Shown here in pieces: positions 1 to 10,000 of a DNA stretch of 64,000 nt (its first letter is position 1; the number at the start of each line of letters is the position of its first letter). A program made the position numbers and the translations under genes. Source of the stretch: Segetibacter sp. 3557_3 (GTDB lineage Bacteria > Bacteroidota > Bacteroidia > Chitinophagales > Chitinophagaceae). The notes below the pieces were generated by a model. That model searched no databases. It was not told the origin of the DNA and saw only the letters and a program-made list of their open reading frames with translations. The stretch spans positions 42,601 to 106,600 of the forward strand of contig NZ_SMSK01000020.1 in the NCBI RefSeq assembly GCF_004354985.1, written 5' to 3'.

Positions 1-2
1 TC

Positions 3-1913
3 AGAATGGTTCACAACGATGGTAATCCATCTCTGGAGCTCGTATATGCCAGCCATAGTGTTAACCGCAAGGATAGTAACGTAACTACTACGTCTATTAC
101 ATTACAGGATCCACAGTATCCGGTTAAAGTGACCTTACACTATACAACATATTATAATGAAGATGTCATTAGCAGCTGGACCGAAATTAACCACAACGAA
201 AAGAAGGCAGTAGTAGTGAGCAACTATGCGTCTTCAATGCTGCACTTTAATGCCGATGATTATTACCTTACACAATTCCATGGAGATTGGGCCAGGGAAG
301 TGAATATGGTGGAAGAAAAACTAACCAATGGGATCAAAGTCGTTGAAAGCAAATTGGGCTCCCGAACAAACTTCTACCAGACCCAAACCTTTTTTGTTTC
401 GTTAAACAAACCTTCTACCGAAACCGAAGGACAACTCATCGCAGGCACACTCGCGTGGACCGGCAATTTCAAATACACCTTTGAAGTGGATCAACGGAAT
501 GGCCTTCGGGTAATTTCAGGAATAAACCCATTTGCTTCTGAATACAATTTGTTGCCCGGTGAAACTTTTACCACACCCGCTTTTATCTATACTTATTCAG
601 GGAAGGGTAAAGGACAGGCCAGCCGTAACCTGCACAGATGGGCAAGGAACTATGGCGTTCTAAACGGCAATGGTAACCGAATGACCCTTTTGAATAATTG
701 GGAGGCTACCCATATGAACTTCGATGAAAGCAAACTGGTAACATTGTTTGATGAAGCGAAAAAGCTGGGCGTTGACCTGTTTTTACTCGACGATGGCTGG
801 TTTGGAAATAAGTACCCCAGGAACGATGATAAGGCAGGTCTTGGCGACTGGCAGGAAGATAAAAAGAAGTTGCCTAATGGTATTGGCTATCTTGTTAAAC
901 AGGCAGAACAACGAGGTGTAAAATTCGGCATATGGCTGGAACCCGAAATGGTAAATCCGAAAAGTGAGTTGTATGAGAAACATCCGGACTGGATATTAAA
1001 GTTACCCAACAGGCCCGAGAACTATGGCAGAAACCAATTGGTTCTTGACCTCACTAACCCGAAAGTGCAGGACTTTGTTTTCAATACCGTTGACGAGCTA
1101 CTCGTAAAAAGCCCCGGACTTGCTTTTATCAAATGGGACTGTAACCGGAGCATGACAAATGCCTATTCACCTTACCTCAAGGACAAACAATCCCACCTTT
1201 ACATCGAGTATACCCGCAGTTTTTATAAGGTACTGGATCGTATCCGCGCCAAATACCCCACCCTTCCGATCATGCTGTGCTCAGGCGGTGGTGGAAGGAC
1301 TGATTACGGCGCACTGAAGTACTTCACCGAGTTTTGGCCGAGCGACAATACGGATGCGTTTGAACGGGTATTCATACAGTGGGGATACTCTTACTTCTTT
1401 CCGGCAAACACGCTCACAGCGCACATCACCAGCATGGGTAAACAAAGCCTGAAATTCAGAACTGATGTTGCGATGATGGGTAAGTTGGGCTACGATATCC
1501 GGACCAACAATTTTACGCCCCAGGAACTGCAGTTCAGTAATACTGCAGTACAAACCTACAAGGGCATAAGTCCTGTAATTTGGTTTGGCGAACAGTACCG
1601 TTTGGTTTCGCCTTACGAGGGAAACCGTGCGGTGTTAATGTATGTAGCAGAGGACAAAAAGAGAGCGGTTCTTTTCAACTACCATCTCAACAGCCGCAGA
1701 CAAGACATCTTTAACAGGGTGATGCTGCAGGGCCTTGATGCAAACAAGAAGTACCGGTTAAAAGAAATCAACTTATTTCCCGACACCAAATCAACCCAAC
1801 CCGATAACGACAAAGTTTTTACCGGTGAATACCTCATGCAGGTTGGCCTTAACCTTGCACCCGGCAGGGCACTGCCGTTAACGAGTAACGTTTATGAACT
1901 AACGGAAGAATAG
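3..1913 (+). CDS. GH36 alpha-galactosidase, 5' end outside window
   Basis: Retaining alpha-galactosidase of family GH36, which removes terminal alpha-linked galactose from oligosaccharides or galactosylated polymers. The frame is open to the left edge, so the methionine at base 6 is internal and roughly 90 residues of the N-terminal beta-sandwich are missing compared with the usual 720-730. Counting from base 6, FLLDDGWFG lies near residue 260, the nucleophile Asp is in IKWDCNR (about 378) and the acid/base Asp in WPSDNTD (about 446); a short C-terminal beta domain follows. It reads rightward, towards the leftward polysaccharide genes, so it belongs to a separate transcript that begins outside the window. 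Family assignment is firm. Galactose specificity is the family norm, and the polymer it serves is inferred from the neighbours. Whether it has a signal peptide cannot be seen. Confidence 0.93.
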   Translation, partial: RMVHNDGNPSLELVYASHSVNRKDSNVTTTSITLQDPQYPVKVTLHYTTYYNEDVISSWTEINHNEKKAVVVSNYASSMLHFNADDYYLTQFHGDWAREVNMVEEKLTNGIKVVESKLGSRTNFYQTQTFFVSLNKPSTETEGQLIAGTLAWTGNFKYTFEVDQRNGLRVISGINPFASEYNLLPGETFTTPAFIYTYSGKGKGQASRNLHRWARNYGVLNGNGNRMTLLNNWEATHMNFDESKLVTLFDEAKKLGVDLFLLDDGWFGNKYPRNDDKAGLGDWQEDKKKLPNGIGYLVKQAEQRGVKFGIWLEPEMVNPKSELYEKHPDWILKLPNRPENYGRNQLVLDLTNPKVQDFVFNTVDELLVKSPGLAFIKWDCNRSMTNAYSPYLKDKQSHLYIEYTRSFYKVLDRIRAKYPTLPIMLCSGGGGRTDYGALKYFTEFWPSDNTDAFERVFIQWGYSYFFPANTLTAHITSMGKQSLKFRTDVAMMGKLGYDIRTNNFTPQELQFSNTAVQTYKGISPVIWFGEQYRLVSPYEGNRAVLMYVAEDKKRAVLFNYHLNSRRQDIFNRVMLQGLDANKKYRLKEINLFPDTKSTQPDNDKVFTGEYLMQVGLNLAPGRALPLTSNVYELTEE

Positions 1914-2638
1914 GGTTTGGTCTGGGTTGGATGTTCAATGTTGAATTTTAAATTGGTGGAGCTTTGGTTATGAATTTCTTTGTGGACCCAACTGGAGTCT
2001 TTCTATTAGGCATCGTTGCGTCGCACTCTTGTGCCGCAACAATTCTATTCGCCAAAGTTTGCTGCAAGGCATAGGTAAACCACGAGATCCCTCGTGCCTT
2101 GGGATGACAGACCATTGCGTCTCATATCCCATCACTCATATCTCATCACTTAAATTCTCCAATCCGTAATCCGCTAATCTTCTCATAACAACTTCCTCCG
2201 CGTAACCTTTGCCTCTCTCCTTCTCTGCGGTTCTTCTTCCAACCCGCAATTCGCTAATCCTCCATCCTATCACCCCTATTGCATAGCTCCCGACGAGATC
2301 CCTCGTGCTTGCCAATGACAAGTATCTTAAATATTTGATTCTCAATAGGAGTCTAAAAGCCTGGAAGTCGATTTATTCCTGCTTGTCATTTTAAAAGAGC
2401 TTAAGCAACGCTTATCGTTTACTCGGGATGACGGACAACTCCATAAGGATGACAAGACAATTGCCACTCACTCATCGTTCACATCTCATCGCTCGTCGAG
2501 ACCACCATCAAACATCTAACATTTAACCTTCAACATAACCCCTGTATCTCATCGCTTCTTCCTCTGCGCAACCTTTGCTTCTCCGGTTCTCTGCGGTTAC
2601 TTGAATCCGTCATCCGTGAATCCGAAATCCTCTAATCC
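1914..2638. other. Repeat-rich gap between convergent genes
   Basis: No gene. It holds one GTACAAG-type element, two copies of a short dispersed motif (GATCCCTCGTGCC...ATGACA at 2083-2111 and 2291-2320), two copies of a CTCTGCGGTT-type motif (2196-2235 and 2563-2602), and low-complexity CTCATC/AATCCG words. No clear terminator for either flanking gene was found. Confidence 0.7.
1983..2035 (-). repeat. GTACAAG element, copy 1 (compact form)
   Basis: On the minus strand it reads GCACAAGAGTGCGACGC directly followed by AACGATG, then about 25 bases, then TGGGTCCA. This is the compact form without the GC-rich hairpin, and its GTAC has become GCAC. It lies 70 bases beyond the GH36 stop codon. Confidence 0.75.
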
Positions 2639-4684
2639 CTACAGCCCGATCTTCAACGTCTCACCTTCTTTAACCGTATACTTTTTTTCCGTTCCTCCCC
2701 GCCGCAGCGTGATGACCAGTTTACCAGCCGGACCTCGACTCACCATTAGATCAAAATTATTGTCAAACGCACTGATGTTACGCAGTGACATGCGATCCCA
2801 GTCTTTTGGCAAACGGGGGGTGCAGTTGAATGATTTAAAACCCGTTGGCCGGATACCAAACATGCCTTCGGTATAGATGCGACAGTACAGCCCGCTTTCG
2901 GCGGACAAATGCCGTTGATTTCCTTCCGGATATGCTTCAACCGCATAAGGCACATGCTCGCCCAGCAACCGGCGTTTGGAATAATACTTGAGAAACCGGA
3001 CAGCCTTTTCGGTTTCTCCCGCAGCGAATACCCCACGCAATCCGTACAGGGTTGACCGGTCCCAAAAAGTTTTGTTACCCGCAAGTGATGCAAGCCCATC
3101 TTCGGTCCACAACCTCGGTGAAAATAACGCAGCAATGGTACCCTCCCGCCGTTCGAAGATATCCATCACCAGCGGTGTGGTGATCCAGGCCCGAAGGGTA
3201 TCATTACCTTCATAATAGCGGTATGTTTTAAAACCTTCAACAGTGGCGCCAAAAAACTTTTCAATGTTGGTGCGCATCGTTTTAGCCTGCTGTTGGTATT
3301 GGTTAAGCTGCGAGGTTGGCTTACCTAATTCTTTACCCAATAAAGCCGCAGAAACCAAAGCATCATAATATAAAGCGCTCGTATTTAAGTTCGCATTGCC
3401 AGCGGGGAACCTTCCTTCAAGCTCGTCTTTATTACTCCAAACCACCCCGTTTGCATTCACTTTGCGCCGGCAATATTCCAGGCACCATTCAATCAATGGC
3501 CACAATACCGCAGCAGAGTCCTTATTGCCATATGCGAGGGCATACCTGCCCGCGCCATAGGCGATCATTGCCATATCGCCGCGGTCGCCGGCACCTTGCC
3601 AGGTGGCATCGCCTTGTGCAATGATCGAACTGGGTATCGGCTTATAGTTGGGGTTCATAAAGCGGGCAAACATCCGGTAAGCATTCATGGACGATTTGTT
3701 ACCAATTGTATCACCAAGAAATGCAAAAAAAGGATTGATGTATTCTGCCTGGTCATTAGCCCATATTGCTGCATAATAACGTAAGCCACCCGGCCCATGC
3801 ATATAGCCGCCCTTCGTATTATAAATGCTTTCAGTCCCCCTAATTTTCGCGAATGCAAACATGGTGTTTAGGATGGGGTCGGGGGTTTCTAAAACAAGCT
3901 TTGATAACAGTTGTTGAACCCTCATTTTTCTTCGTTGCTCTTCATTATTTACTTCAACAACCAGGGGAGCATCGTTTCCATGAACGGCCTGATAAGTAAT
4001 AGCAAAAACAACACTGTCGTTTGGAGCAACGGTTTTTTGTCCGTGACCGATTGTGGACACGAAAAAAGTATGTGGACCTTCACTCATGCGCTCGGCGGCG
4101 GGCCTGACCTTCCGTTCAAGGTATTCCATTTCAATTTTTACCGCCGCCTTTGTTCCATTTATAAATACCAGCTTTTCAATCGCAACAGGCTTATCTACAG
4201 ACGGGAAGTAAGTGCGTTTTAAGGTCAATCCTTCACGGCCGATTTCACTCTCCATTTCCATTATGCCTTTATGCTTAACCCGGGTCACTTTTTCCGGCAA
4301 GTCGGCAGCAACGTTCGCATTGTACACACCACCCTTAAGTAACCTGTCGTTGATCAATATTCTTGGAAGGTCGCCATCCTCTACATTATAGGTCATATGG
4401 GCAATCGTTCTTACCGGCAAGAGCCTGAACGTGGGGAAAACCATTGTTCTCGAAATCTTCGAACGGGCAATACTGTCAACGCCGTATTGCATCCATAAGG
4501 CAACCTTTTCGCCACCCATTTCAATATGATCCTGGTGTGGCACCCGGTTATCTACTGTCCACGAAATACTTCCGTCGCTCTGAATTTTCCAACGGTCATT
4601 TTGGTCGGGCAACTTAATTTCCTGTGCGCTTAATGCAGTTCCTACGAGCAGGATAATTCCCGCGATAATCTTTCTTGATTGCAT
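2639..4684 (-). CDS. Secreted six-hairpin (alpha/alpha)6 glycosidase, family unassigned
   Basis: 681-residue exported protein. The start is the ATG at 4684, because the hydrophobic MQSRKIIAGIILLVGTALSAQ signal peptide begins there; the frame runs on upstream but only from a TTG. After an N-terminal beta-sandwich (to about residue 300) comes a helical region with YYAAIWANDQAEYINPFFAF, QGDATWQGAGDRGDMA and YPEGNQRHLSAESGLY, in the style of six-hairpin glycosidases (the GH15/GH63/GH78 fold class). The acidic residues in WANDQ, GAGDRGD and the YPEGN loop are candidate catalytic groups. I cannot place it in a numbered GH family. It is the last gene of the SusC1/SusD1 unit, 471 bases beyond the lipoprotein gene, so it presumably acts on oligosaccharides brought in by that transporter; a rhamnosidase-like or uronidase-like role is possible but unproven. 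Confidence 0.75.
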   Translation of the reverse strand: MQSRKIIAGIILLVGTALSAQEIKLPDQNDRWKIQSDGSISWTVDNRVPHQDHIEMGGEKVALWMQYGVDSIARSKISRTMVFPTFRLLPVRTIAHMTYNVEDGDLPRILINDRLLKGGVYNANVAADLPEKVTRVKHKGIMEMESEIGREGLTLKRTYFPSVDKPVAIEKLVFINGTKAAVKIEMEYLERKVRPAAERMSEGPHTFFVSTIGHGQKTVAPNDSVVFAITYQAVHGNDAPLVVEVNNEEQRRKMRVQQLLSKLVLETPDPILNTMFAFAKIRGTESIYNTKGGYMHGPGGLRYYAAIWANDQAEYINPFFAFLGDTIGNKSSMNAYRMFARFMNPNYKPIPSSIIAQGDATWQGAGDRGDMAMIAYGAGRYALAYGNKDSAAVLWPLIEWCLEYCRRKVNANGVVWSNKDELEGRFPAGNANLNTSALYYDALVSAALLGKELGKPTSQLNQYQQQAKTMRTNIEKFFGATVEGFKTYRYYEGNDTLRAWITTPLVMDIFERREGTIAALFSPRLWTEDGLASLAGNKTFWDRSTLYGLRGVFAAGETEKAVRFLKYYSKRRLLGEHVPYAVEAYPEGNQRHLSAESGLYCRIYTEGMFGIRPTGFKSFNCTPRLPKDWDRMSLRNISAFDNNFDLMVSRGPAGKLVITLRRGGTEKKYTVKEGETLKIGL

Positions 4685-4774
4685 ATTTGAACAGGTCAAT
4701 TTAATTGTTTGTGAAGCCGTAATTTGTTTAAGTATGAGCCTTTGAGACACGCGCTTGTACGATGGCACGCACAC

Positions 4775-4790
4775 CAACAAGCGCTTGTTG
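4775..4790. promoter_or_regulatory. Perfect 16-bp palindrome upstream of the six-hairpin glycosidase gene
   Basis: CAACAAGCGCTTGTTG is a perfect palindrome about 90 bases upstream of the start at 4684. Its core AAGCGCTT resembles operators of LacI/GalR-type repressors. A second GCGCTTGTAC lies just before it at 4751-4760, which could instead mean it is a degenerate GTACAAG-type repeat. The operator role is inference. Confidence 0.4.
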
Positions 4791-4954
4791 AGTCGAAAGA
4801 TCTTATGGTTTGTTTATGGCCATTCAGGAAGACACTGTCAGGGGATCAGAAAACACGTAAATGAATTAAGCGAACTACGATGATAATTCATCATTCATAA
4901 TTAAGTGTCGTTTACTTAAGCCCCTTCGCACACGTGCCGAATAGAATTGTTGCC

Positions 4955-5040
4955 GTAAAAGGGAGTGACACCCGTCCGACTGGCGGTAGCCGGGCGGGTA
5001 ACCGGAGCTCCATAGATGTTCCTCTGCCGGTCACCAAAAA
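4955..5040 (+). repeat. GTACAAG element, copy 2 (hairpin form)
   Basis: Reads GTAAAAGGGAGTGACACCC, then a GC-rich hairpin (CCCGTCCG...CGGGCGGG), and ends CCGGTCACCAAAAA. The preceding bases from 4906 (TGTCGTTTACTTAAG) also match the copy at 22906, so these two share a longer common ancestor. The rest of the 4685-5155 gap has only AT-rich ATTCATAATTCAT words and one TCCTCCTTCGTCGG motif at 5091-5104. Confidence 0.7.
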
Positions 5041-5155
5041 ATTCCAACAAGTAAGAACGTTGACCGGCTCATCGTTCCCTGCAGGACTCCTCCTTCGTCG
5101 GAATGACAGACAGTTCACGTCTCATCATTCATAGTTCATAATTCATAATACATCA

Positions 5156-5488
5156 TTACTGTAGTGTCACATCAATAGACGCTTCTTTACCCTTTGCTTT
5201 AACGGTGATCTTCCCGTTTTGTACGCCAAATTTCACGGTCATTTTTGACTTGCCCTGTGGGCTGGTAATCTGTGCATCTGCAGGAACTGTCCAAACATAG
5301 TCGCCATTATCGAGATAGTAAGTGTAATAATCTCTTGTACTGTTTTTAGGCTGTGTTGTGCCACCAACGATCTTTAAAAATGTTGGCTCTTCATATGCGC
5401 CACCATCAGGGAAATTTTTTTCACAACCGGCTAGGGCGACACCTTGCACCAACAAAACCAGGATGAGGATGTTTTTTAGTCGCTTCAT
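5156..5488 (-). CDS. Small lipoprotein with one PKD-like domain, in the SusE position
   Basis: 110-residue lipoprotein. The signal ends in a lipobox with Cys at about residue 22 (VALAGC), so it is expected to be anchored in the outer membrane. The rest is one small beta-sandwich: DYVWTVPADAQITSPQGKS followed by KFGVQNGKITVKAKGK matches the PKD-like repeat seen in Bacteroidota surface proteins. It lies 17 bases after SusD1 and is clearly co-transcribed with SusC1-SusD1. In such units the gene after susD usually encodes a surface glycan-binding protein; this one is far shorter than SusE/SusF (about 390-480 residues). It may bind glycan weakly or act as a spacer or partner of SusD; no binding residues can be named. 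Confidence 0.75.
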   Translation of the reverse strand: MKRLKNILILVLLVQGVALAGCEKNFPDGGAYEEPTFLKIVGGTTQPKNSTRDYYTYYLDNGDYVWTVPADAQITSPQGKSKMTVKFGVQNGKITVKAKGKEASIDVTLQ

Positions 5489-5505
5489 ACTTTTACTGTT
5501 TTAGA

Positions 5506-7080
5506 TTAATAACCCGGATTTTGTTTTAGGTTGGGGTTGTTGTCGATTTCCAGCTGGGGGACCGGCCACAGATACCGGAACTCCTGCCAGTTGGTAATTC
5601 TATAATTATTTGCACCCACACTTAAGTGTTTATTTTCAAGCGCCGATTTCAATAAGCCCCACCTCACCAGGTCTTCGTAACGTGAACTCTCCCCAGCAAA
5701 TTCCACCCTCCGTTCATGCATGATGCGATCGCGCATGGCATTTTTGTCGGCCACATAAGTCGGCTTAGACGGATCGGTATTTTGCAGCGGAGGCATGCCT
5801 ACCCGTGCGCGTACCTGGTTGATGGCTGCAAACACAGATACGTCAGGGCCAACGGCTTCATTTTGGGCCTCAGCATAAACGAGCAGCACGTCGGCATATC
5901 GATACATGATCCAGTTTAAACCGGTCCCATTAAGTGCAGTTTGCTCAGTACGTGTAGAAGTATATTTTCTAAACGTATAACCTGAAGGGGTCCATGCCCG
6001 GTTCCATGTGGCAGTGCCATATGGCGCACCATGAAACACCACTGAAATTCCGAGCCTTGGATCACGGTTTTGATATTGCGTATTGTTGGTGGTAACGTCT
6101 ATTCCAGTTGGGTCGAACCGGGATCCATCCAGCCTTTCGAATTCGTTTACCAGCGATTGTAAAACAGAAATGTTACCATAGCTTGCCCCGCCACCCGGGA
6201 CCTGTTGAGCGGCGCTTGCATTATTTGGATACCGTGTTGCGAGGTTGGTATAGCCACCTCCTTTAGCGTCGCCTGCCTGGAATTCAAACAGCGACTCGGC
6301 CGTGTTTTTATTACCTGGTTTAAACAAATCACTCATATTGGGCAACAGGGTATAACCCAATGTCATGGCTTCACCCGAAAACTTAGCAGCATTAGCCCAG
6401 TCTTTGTTGTAGAGGTATTCTTTTGCCAGTAACAGCAGCGCACCACCCCGGGTAACACGACCGATATCAGCACCTGTATACTTTACCGGCAGATCAGCAT
6501 ACGAAGAAGTAAGATCAGCATAGATTTGTTTAACGACGTCAGCCTTTGGTGCCCTTTCCGGCAGTGCGGGTTCTTCATTGGGATCTTTGGTGAGCAAGGG
6601 TACGTCGCCAAAACGCCAGACCAACCGGTGGTAGCAAAATGCCCGAAGGAATTTCGCTTCAGCGATTAATCTTTTCTTAAGGGTAGGGTCCATTTGTATG
6701 GCATCAACCCTTGCAAGGAACACGTTTGCACGAACGATAATTACATAATGACTTGACCAGAAACGATAGGGATAGTGGTTGCGGCCTGAGGGCGTTTCAA
6801 GGCCGTTGGATAATCCCCAGAGGTGGTCAGTAGTCCCTTCCATTTGCGGGGCAAGGTCGTCGGTTAACACATTTTCATTCACAATCTCGCGTGCGAAATT
6901 GTCGCTAAGCGTATATGCGTAAATCCCATTTACTGCGAGTATCGCATCATTTGCAGTTTTAAAAAAGTTCTCTTCCGTATATGTCGCTGATGGGCTTACT
7001 TCAAGCAGATTTTTTTTGCACGAAGTACCGGTAAAGCCGAGGGTACAGGCAAAAACGAGGGTTAATTTATACCACTTCAT
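5506..7080 (-). CDS. susD: SusD/RagB-family surface glycan-binding lipoprotein (SusD1)
   Basis: 524-residue lipoprotein that caps the SusC1 channel outside the cell and hands it oligosaccharides. The signal peptide ends in a lipobox with Cys at residue 21 (GFTGTSC), followed by KKNLLEVSP and a family-typical helical (TPR-like) N-terminal half with AEAKFLRAFCYHRLVWRFGD at about 140-160. The SusD C-terminal region shows RDPRLGISVVF, MYRYADVLLVYAEAQNE and RRVEFAGESSRYEDLVRWG, and it ends with a YLWPVPQLEIDNNPNLKQNPGY-type tail. The length is normal. The start codon lies 18 bases after the SusC1 stop and the PKD-like lipoprotein follows after 17, so the three form one operon. The ligand is not readable from sequence. 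Confidence 0.95.
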   Translation of the reverse strand: MKWYKLTLVFACTLGFTGTSCKKNLLEVSPSATYTEENFFKTANDAILAVNGIYAYTLSDNFAREIVNENVLTDDLAPQMEGTTDHLWGLSNGLETPSGRNHYPYRFWSSHYVIIVRANVFLARVDAIQMDPTLKKRLIAEAKFLRAFCYHRLVWRFGDVPLLTKDPNEEPALPERAPKADVVKQIYADLTSSYADLPVKYTGADIGRVTRGGALLLLAKEYLYNKDWANAAKFSGEAMTLGYTLLPNMSDLFKPGNKNTAESLFEFQAGDAKGGGYTNLATRYPNNASAAQQVPGGGASYGNISVLQSLVNEFERLDGSRFDPTGIDVTTNNTQYQNRDPRLGISVVFHGAPYGTATWNRAWTPSGYTFRKYTSTRTEQTALNGTGLNWIMYRYADVLLVYAEAQNEAVGPDVSVFAAINQVRARVGMPPLQNTDPSKPTYVADKNAMRDRIMHERRVEFAGESSRYEDLVRWGLLKSALENKHLSVGANNYRITNWQEFRYLWPVPQLEIDNNPNLKQNPGY

Positions 7081-7098
7081 ATCGATGCTTTAAATAAA

Positions 7099-10000
7099 TT
7101 AAAAGTTTAGATTGATGCCGGCCAACAGGGTTTTTGCCTGCGGGTAGGTTTCGTTTTGACGTTGCACGGTACCCGGCCGTTCCGGATCCAGTCCGACAAA
7201 TGGCGTAAACAGGAAGGGGTTTTCTGCCGCGATATAGATCCTCAAATTCGCCATTTTCATTTGTTCGAGCAGTTTGCGCGGAAGTGTATAACCAAGTTCA
7301 ATATGCCTGATCTTGAAGTAAGAGGCATCCTGAACACGCAGGCTCGTTGCCTCGCCCGTATTGTATTCCGAGGTTACGATCCTGGGGATAAGGTTTGAAG
7401 TTCCGGGACCATGCCACCGATTAAGCACATAATCAAAGTTGTTCCTGACACCGGCGCCAAATTCAAAGTAGCCACCTACTGCATACCTAAGAATTCTTCG
7501 CCCGAAATCTCCTTGTGAACTTACATTAAAGTCAAAGTTTTTAAACCTCAGATCGCCGTTGATACCCATCGTGTATTTCGGAACAGATGAACCCAATGGC
7601 TCCCGATCGGCTCCGTCAACTACACCGTCGCCGTTAAGGTCTACCAGGCGGAGGTCTCCGGGCTGATCATTTGCCTGGTGGGGATTCTTGCTGATCTCTT
7701 CCGCTGATTGCCAAACCCCATTTGACCGGTATCCATATACACTTCCAATTGGATAACCGACTTTTGTTACTGAGCGCGTTGCATCTCCAAATAATACTGT
7801 TCCGGGAGTACCGAGACTCACGACTTCGTTTTTATTGTAAGAACCCGTAAAGCTGAGTGAATACCGGATGTCCTTGCCGGCACTGCTACTGTATTCGAGA
7901 AACAGCTCTATCCCCTTATTACGTACCTGCCCAACATTCCTGACCTGGGTTCCGGCATTGATATCGTTGTTGAAATTACCTGTTGTGGAAGGAACCGGCA
8001 CTGATGTAAGGATGTCTTTCGTGAGTTTATTATAGGCGTCCAGGGTAATCGTAACCCTGTTTTTCAGCAGCTTTATATCAAGACCAATGTTGCTCAGGTA
8101 AGAGGTCTCCCATTTGATGTCGGGATTAACAAGGCCGCTAAAGGCAGCGCCCTGCACCGCAGTATTATTAAAAAAATAGGGGTTATTTAAACCGATGTTC
8201 TGTAAATACACAAAATTTGGTATAGCCTCGTTGCCGATAGCGCCATAGCTTGCTCTCAACTTCAGGTCGTTTACCAATCCTTTGAAGCGGTCGAAAAAAG
8301 CTTCATCCGATATCCTCCATCCTACAGATGCTGAAGGAAAGAAACCATATTTTAACCGTGGAGAGAAACGCGATGAGCCATCATACCTTCCCACCAGTTC
8401 AAGCAGGTATCGGCGTTTATAATCATAATTCACCCTGCCGAAAAACGAGCGAAGGGATGATTCCACTTTACTGCCCGAAACCTGGTCTAGCAGGTTGCTT
8501 CCGGCATCAAGTACAAAAAAATCATTACTCGGAAAACCGGTCCGTGTTGCCTGGTTCGTTTCATTAACGGTATACTGTTCGGAGTGACCCAAAAGGGCAG
8601 ATGTATTATGGTCGCCATAGGTTTTTGTAAATGTGAGCACATTATTGACGATCCAGTTTTTGAAATAGGCGTTCAGCTCCACTAGCCGCCTGTTCTGCGC
8701 TAATCGCTCTCCAACCGTTACACCTAACGGGTCAACGATGCTATAGGATGGATCGAAAGTCTTATTGTGGTTGATACTTAAGTTGAGTCCACCGGTACTG
8801 CGGAACTTAAGAAATGGTCGAATTGCGTACTCGATATAAACTGAAGAATTCGTTCCGGTAGTTGGATTTAGATTTGTGTAGTCGGCGCCAATGGCAAATG
8901 TTTGCAAAGGGTTCAATCCTCCATTTTCGGAGTTAGTAGGCCCACCCGGCAAGCGATAGCCTGGGGTACCATCGGGGTTATTAAGCGGGATGGTTGGGGC
9001 AAACTCAATTGCGTTTTGCAGTGCAGGTCCACCTCTTGATTTGGTGTTGTACACGTAGGCGTTTAAACCTATAGTGAAGCGGTCGCTCATTTTGATATCG
9101 AGGTTTACACGCCCTGTGATCCTTTTATAAAATGAATACTTTACTATACCCTTGTCATCTAAGTAGTTTGAAGCAAGCAGGTACCGGATCTTGTCGGTAC
9201 CACCACTAAAAGAGACGTTGTGCTCCTGCCGAATTCCCGTTTCCAGGATTGCACCAAGCCAATTGGTTCCTTCGCCAAACGACGCAATGGCGCTGTCGCT
9301 CCATGTAGGAATTGCATTACTGTTTATACGTGCCTCGTTCTGAAGGCGGGCAAAATCTTTTGCGCCGAGTATACGCGGCATGCGCATAATATTAGACGCA
9401 CCGGCTACATAAGAATAACCTACAACAGTTTTGCCTGCAGCTCCCCGCCTTGTAGTAACCACGATAACGCCGTTGGCTGCACGTGAGCCATAAATTGCAC
9501 TGGCTGAAGCATCTTTTAATACGGTAATCGATTCGATGTCTTTCGGGCTGATCGTATTCAAGTCTTGCCCCTCAACCCCATCTACAATTACCAGGGGCCC
9601 CTTGCCGGAATTTAGCGTGCCCTCTCCCCTAATCCGAATATCAACACCGGCGCCGGGCTGCCCCGATGTACGCGTGATCTGCACACCGGAAACCTTACCC
9701 TGTATCGCCTGGCCAACCCCGGTGGTGGCAGTATTCGCGATGTCGGCCCCGCTGACCGTTCCTACTGAACCGGTAACGCTACCTCTCCTTTGGGTTCCGT
9801 ATCCTACAACCACAACTTCCTCCAGCGCTTTCGTTTCGGCTGAAAGCACCACGTTGTGGGTAGTTTGGTTATTGACAGGAATACGCTGAACGGCATAACC
9901 CACTGAAGTAAAAACAAGGGTACCATTTGCCGGAGCCTGGATGGTGTAAGCGCCATTGTCGCCGGTAGCAACACCTGTTCCTCCTCCCTCTACCCTTACT

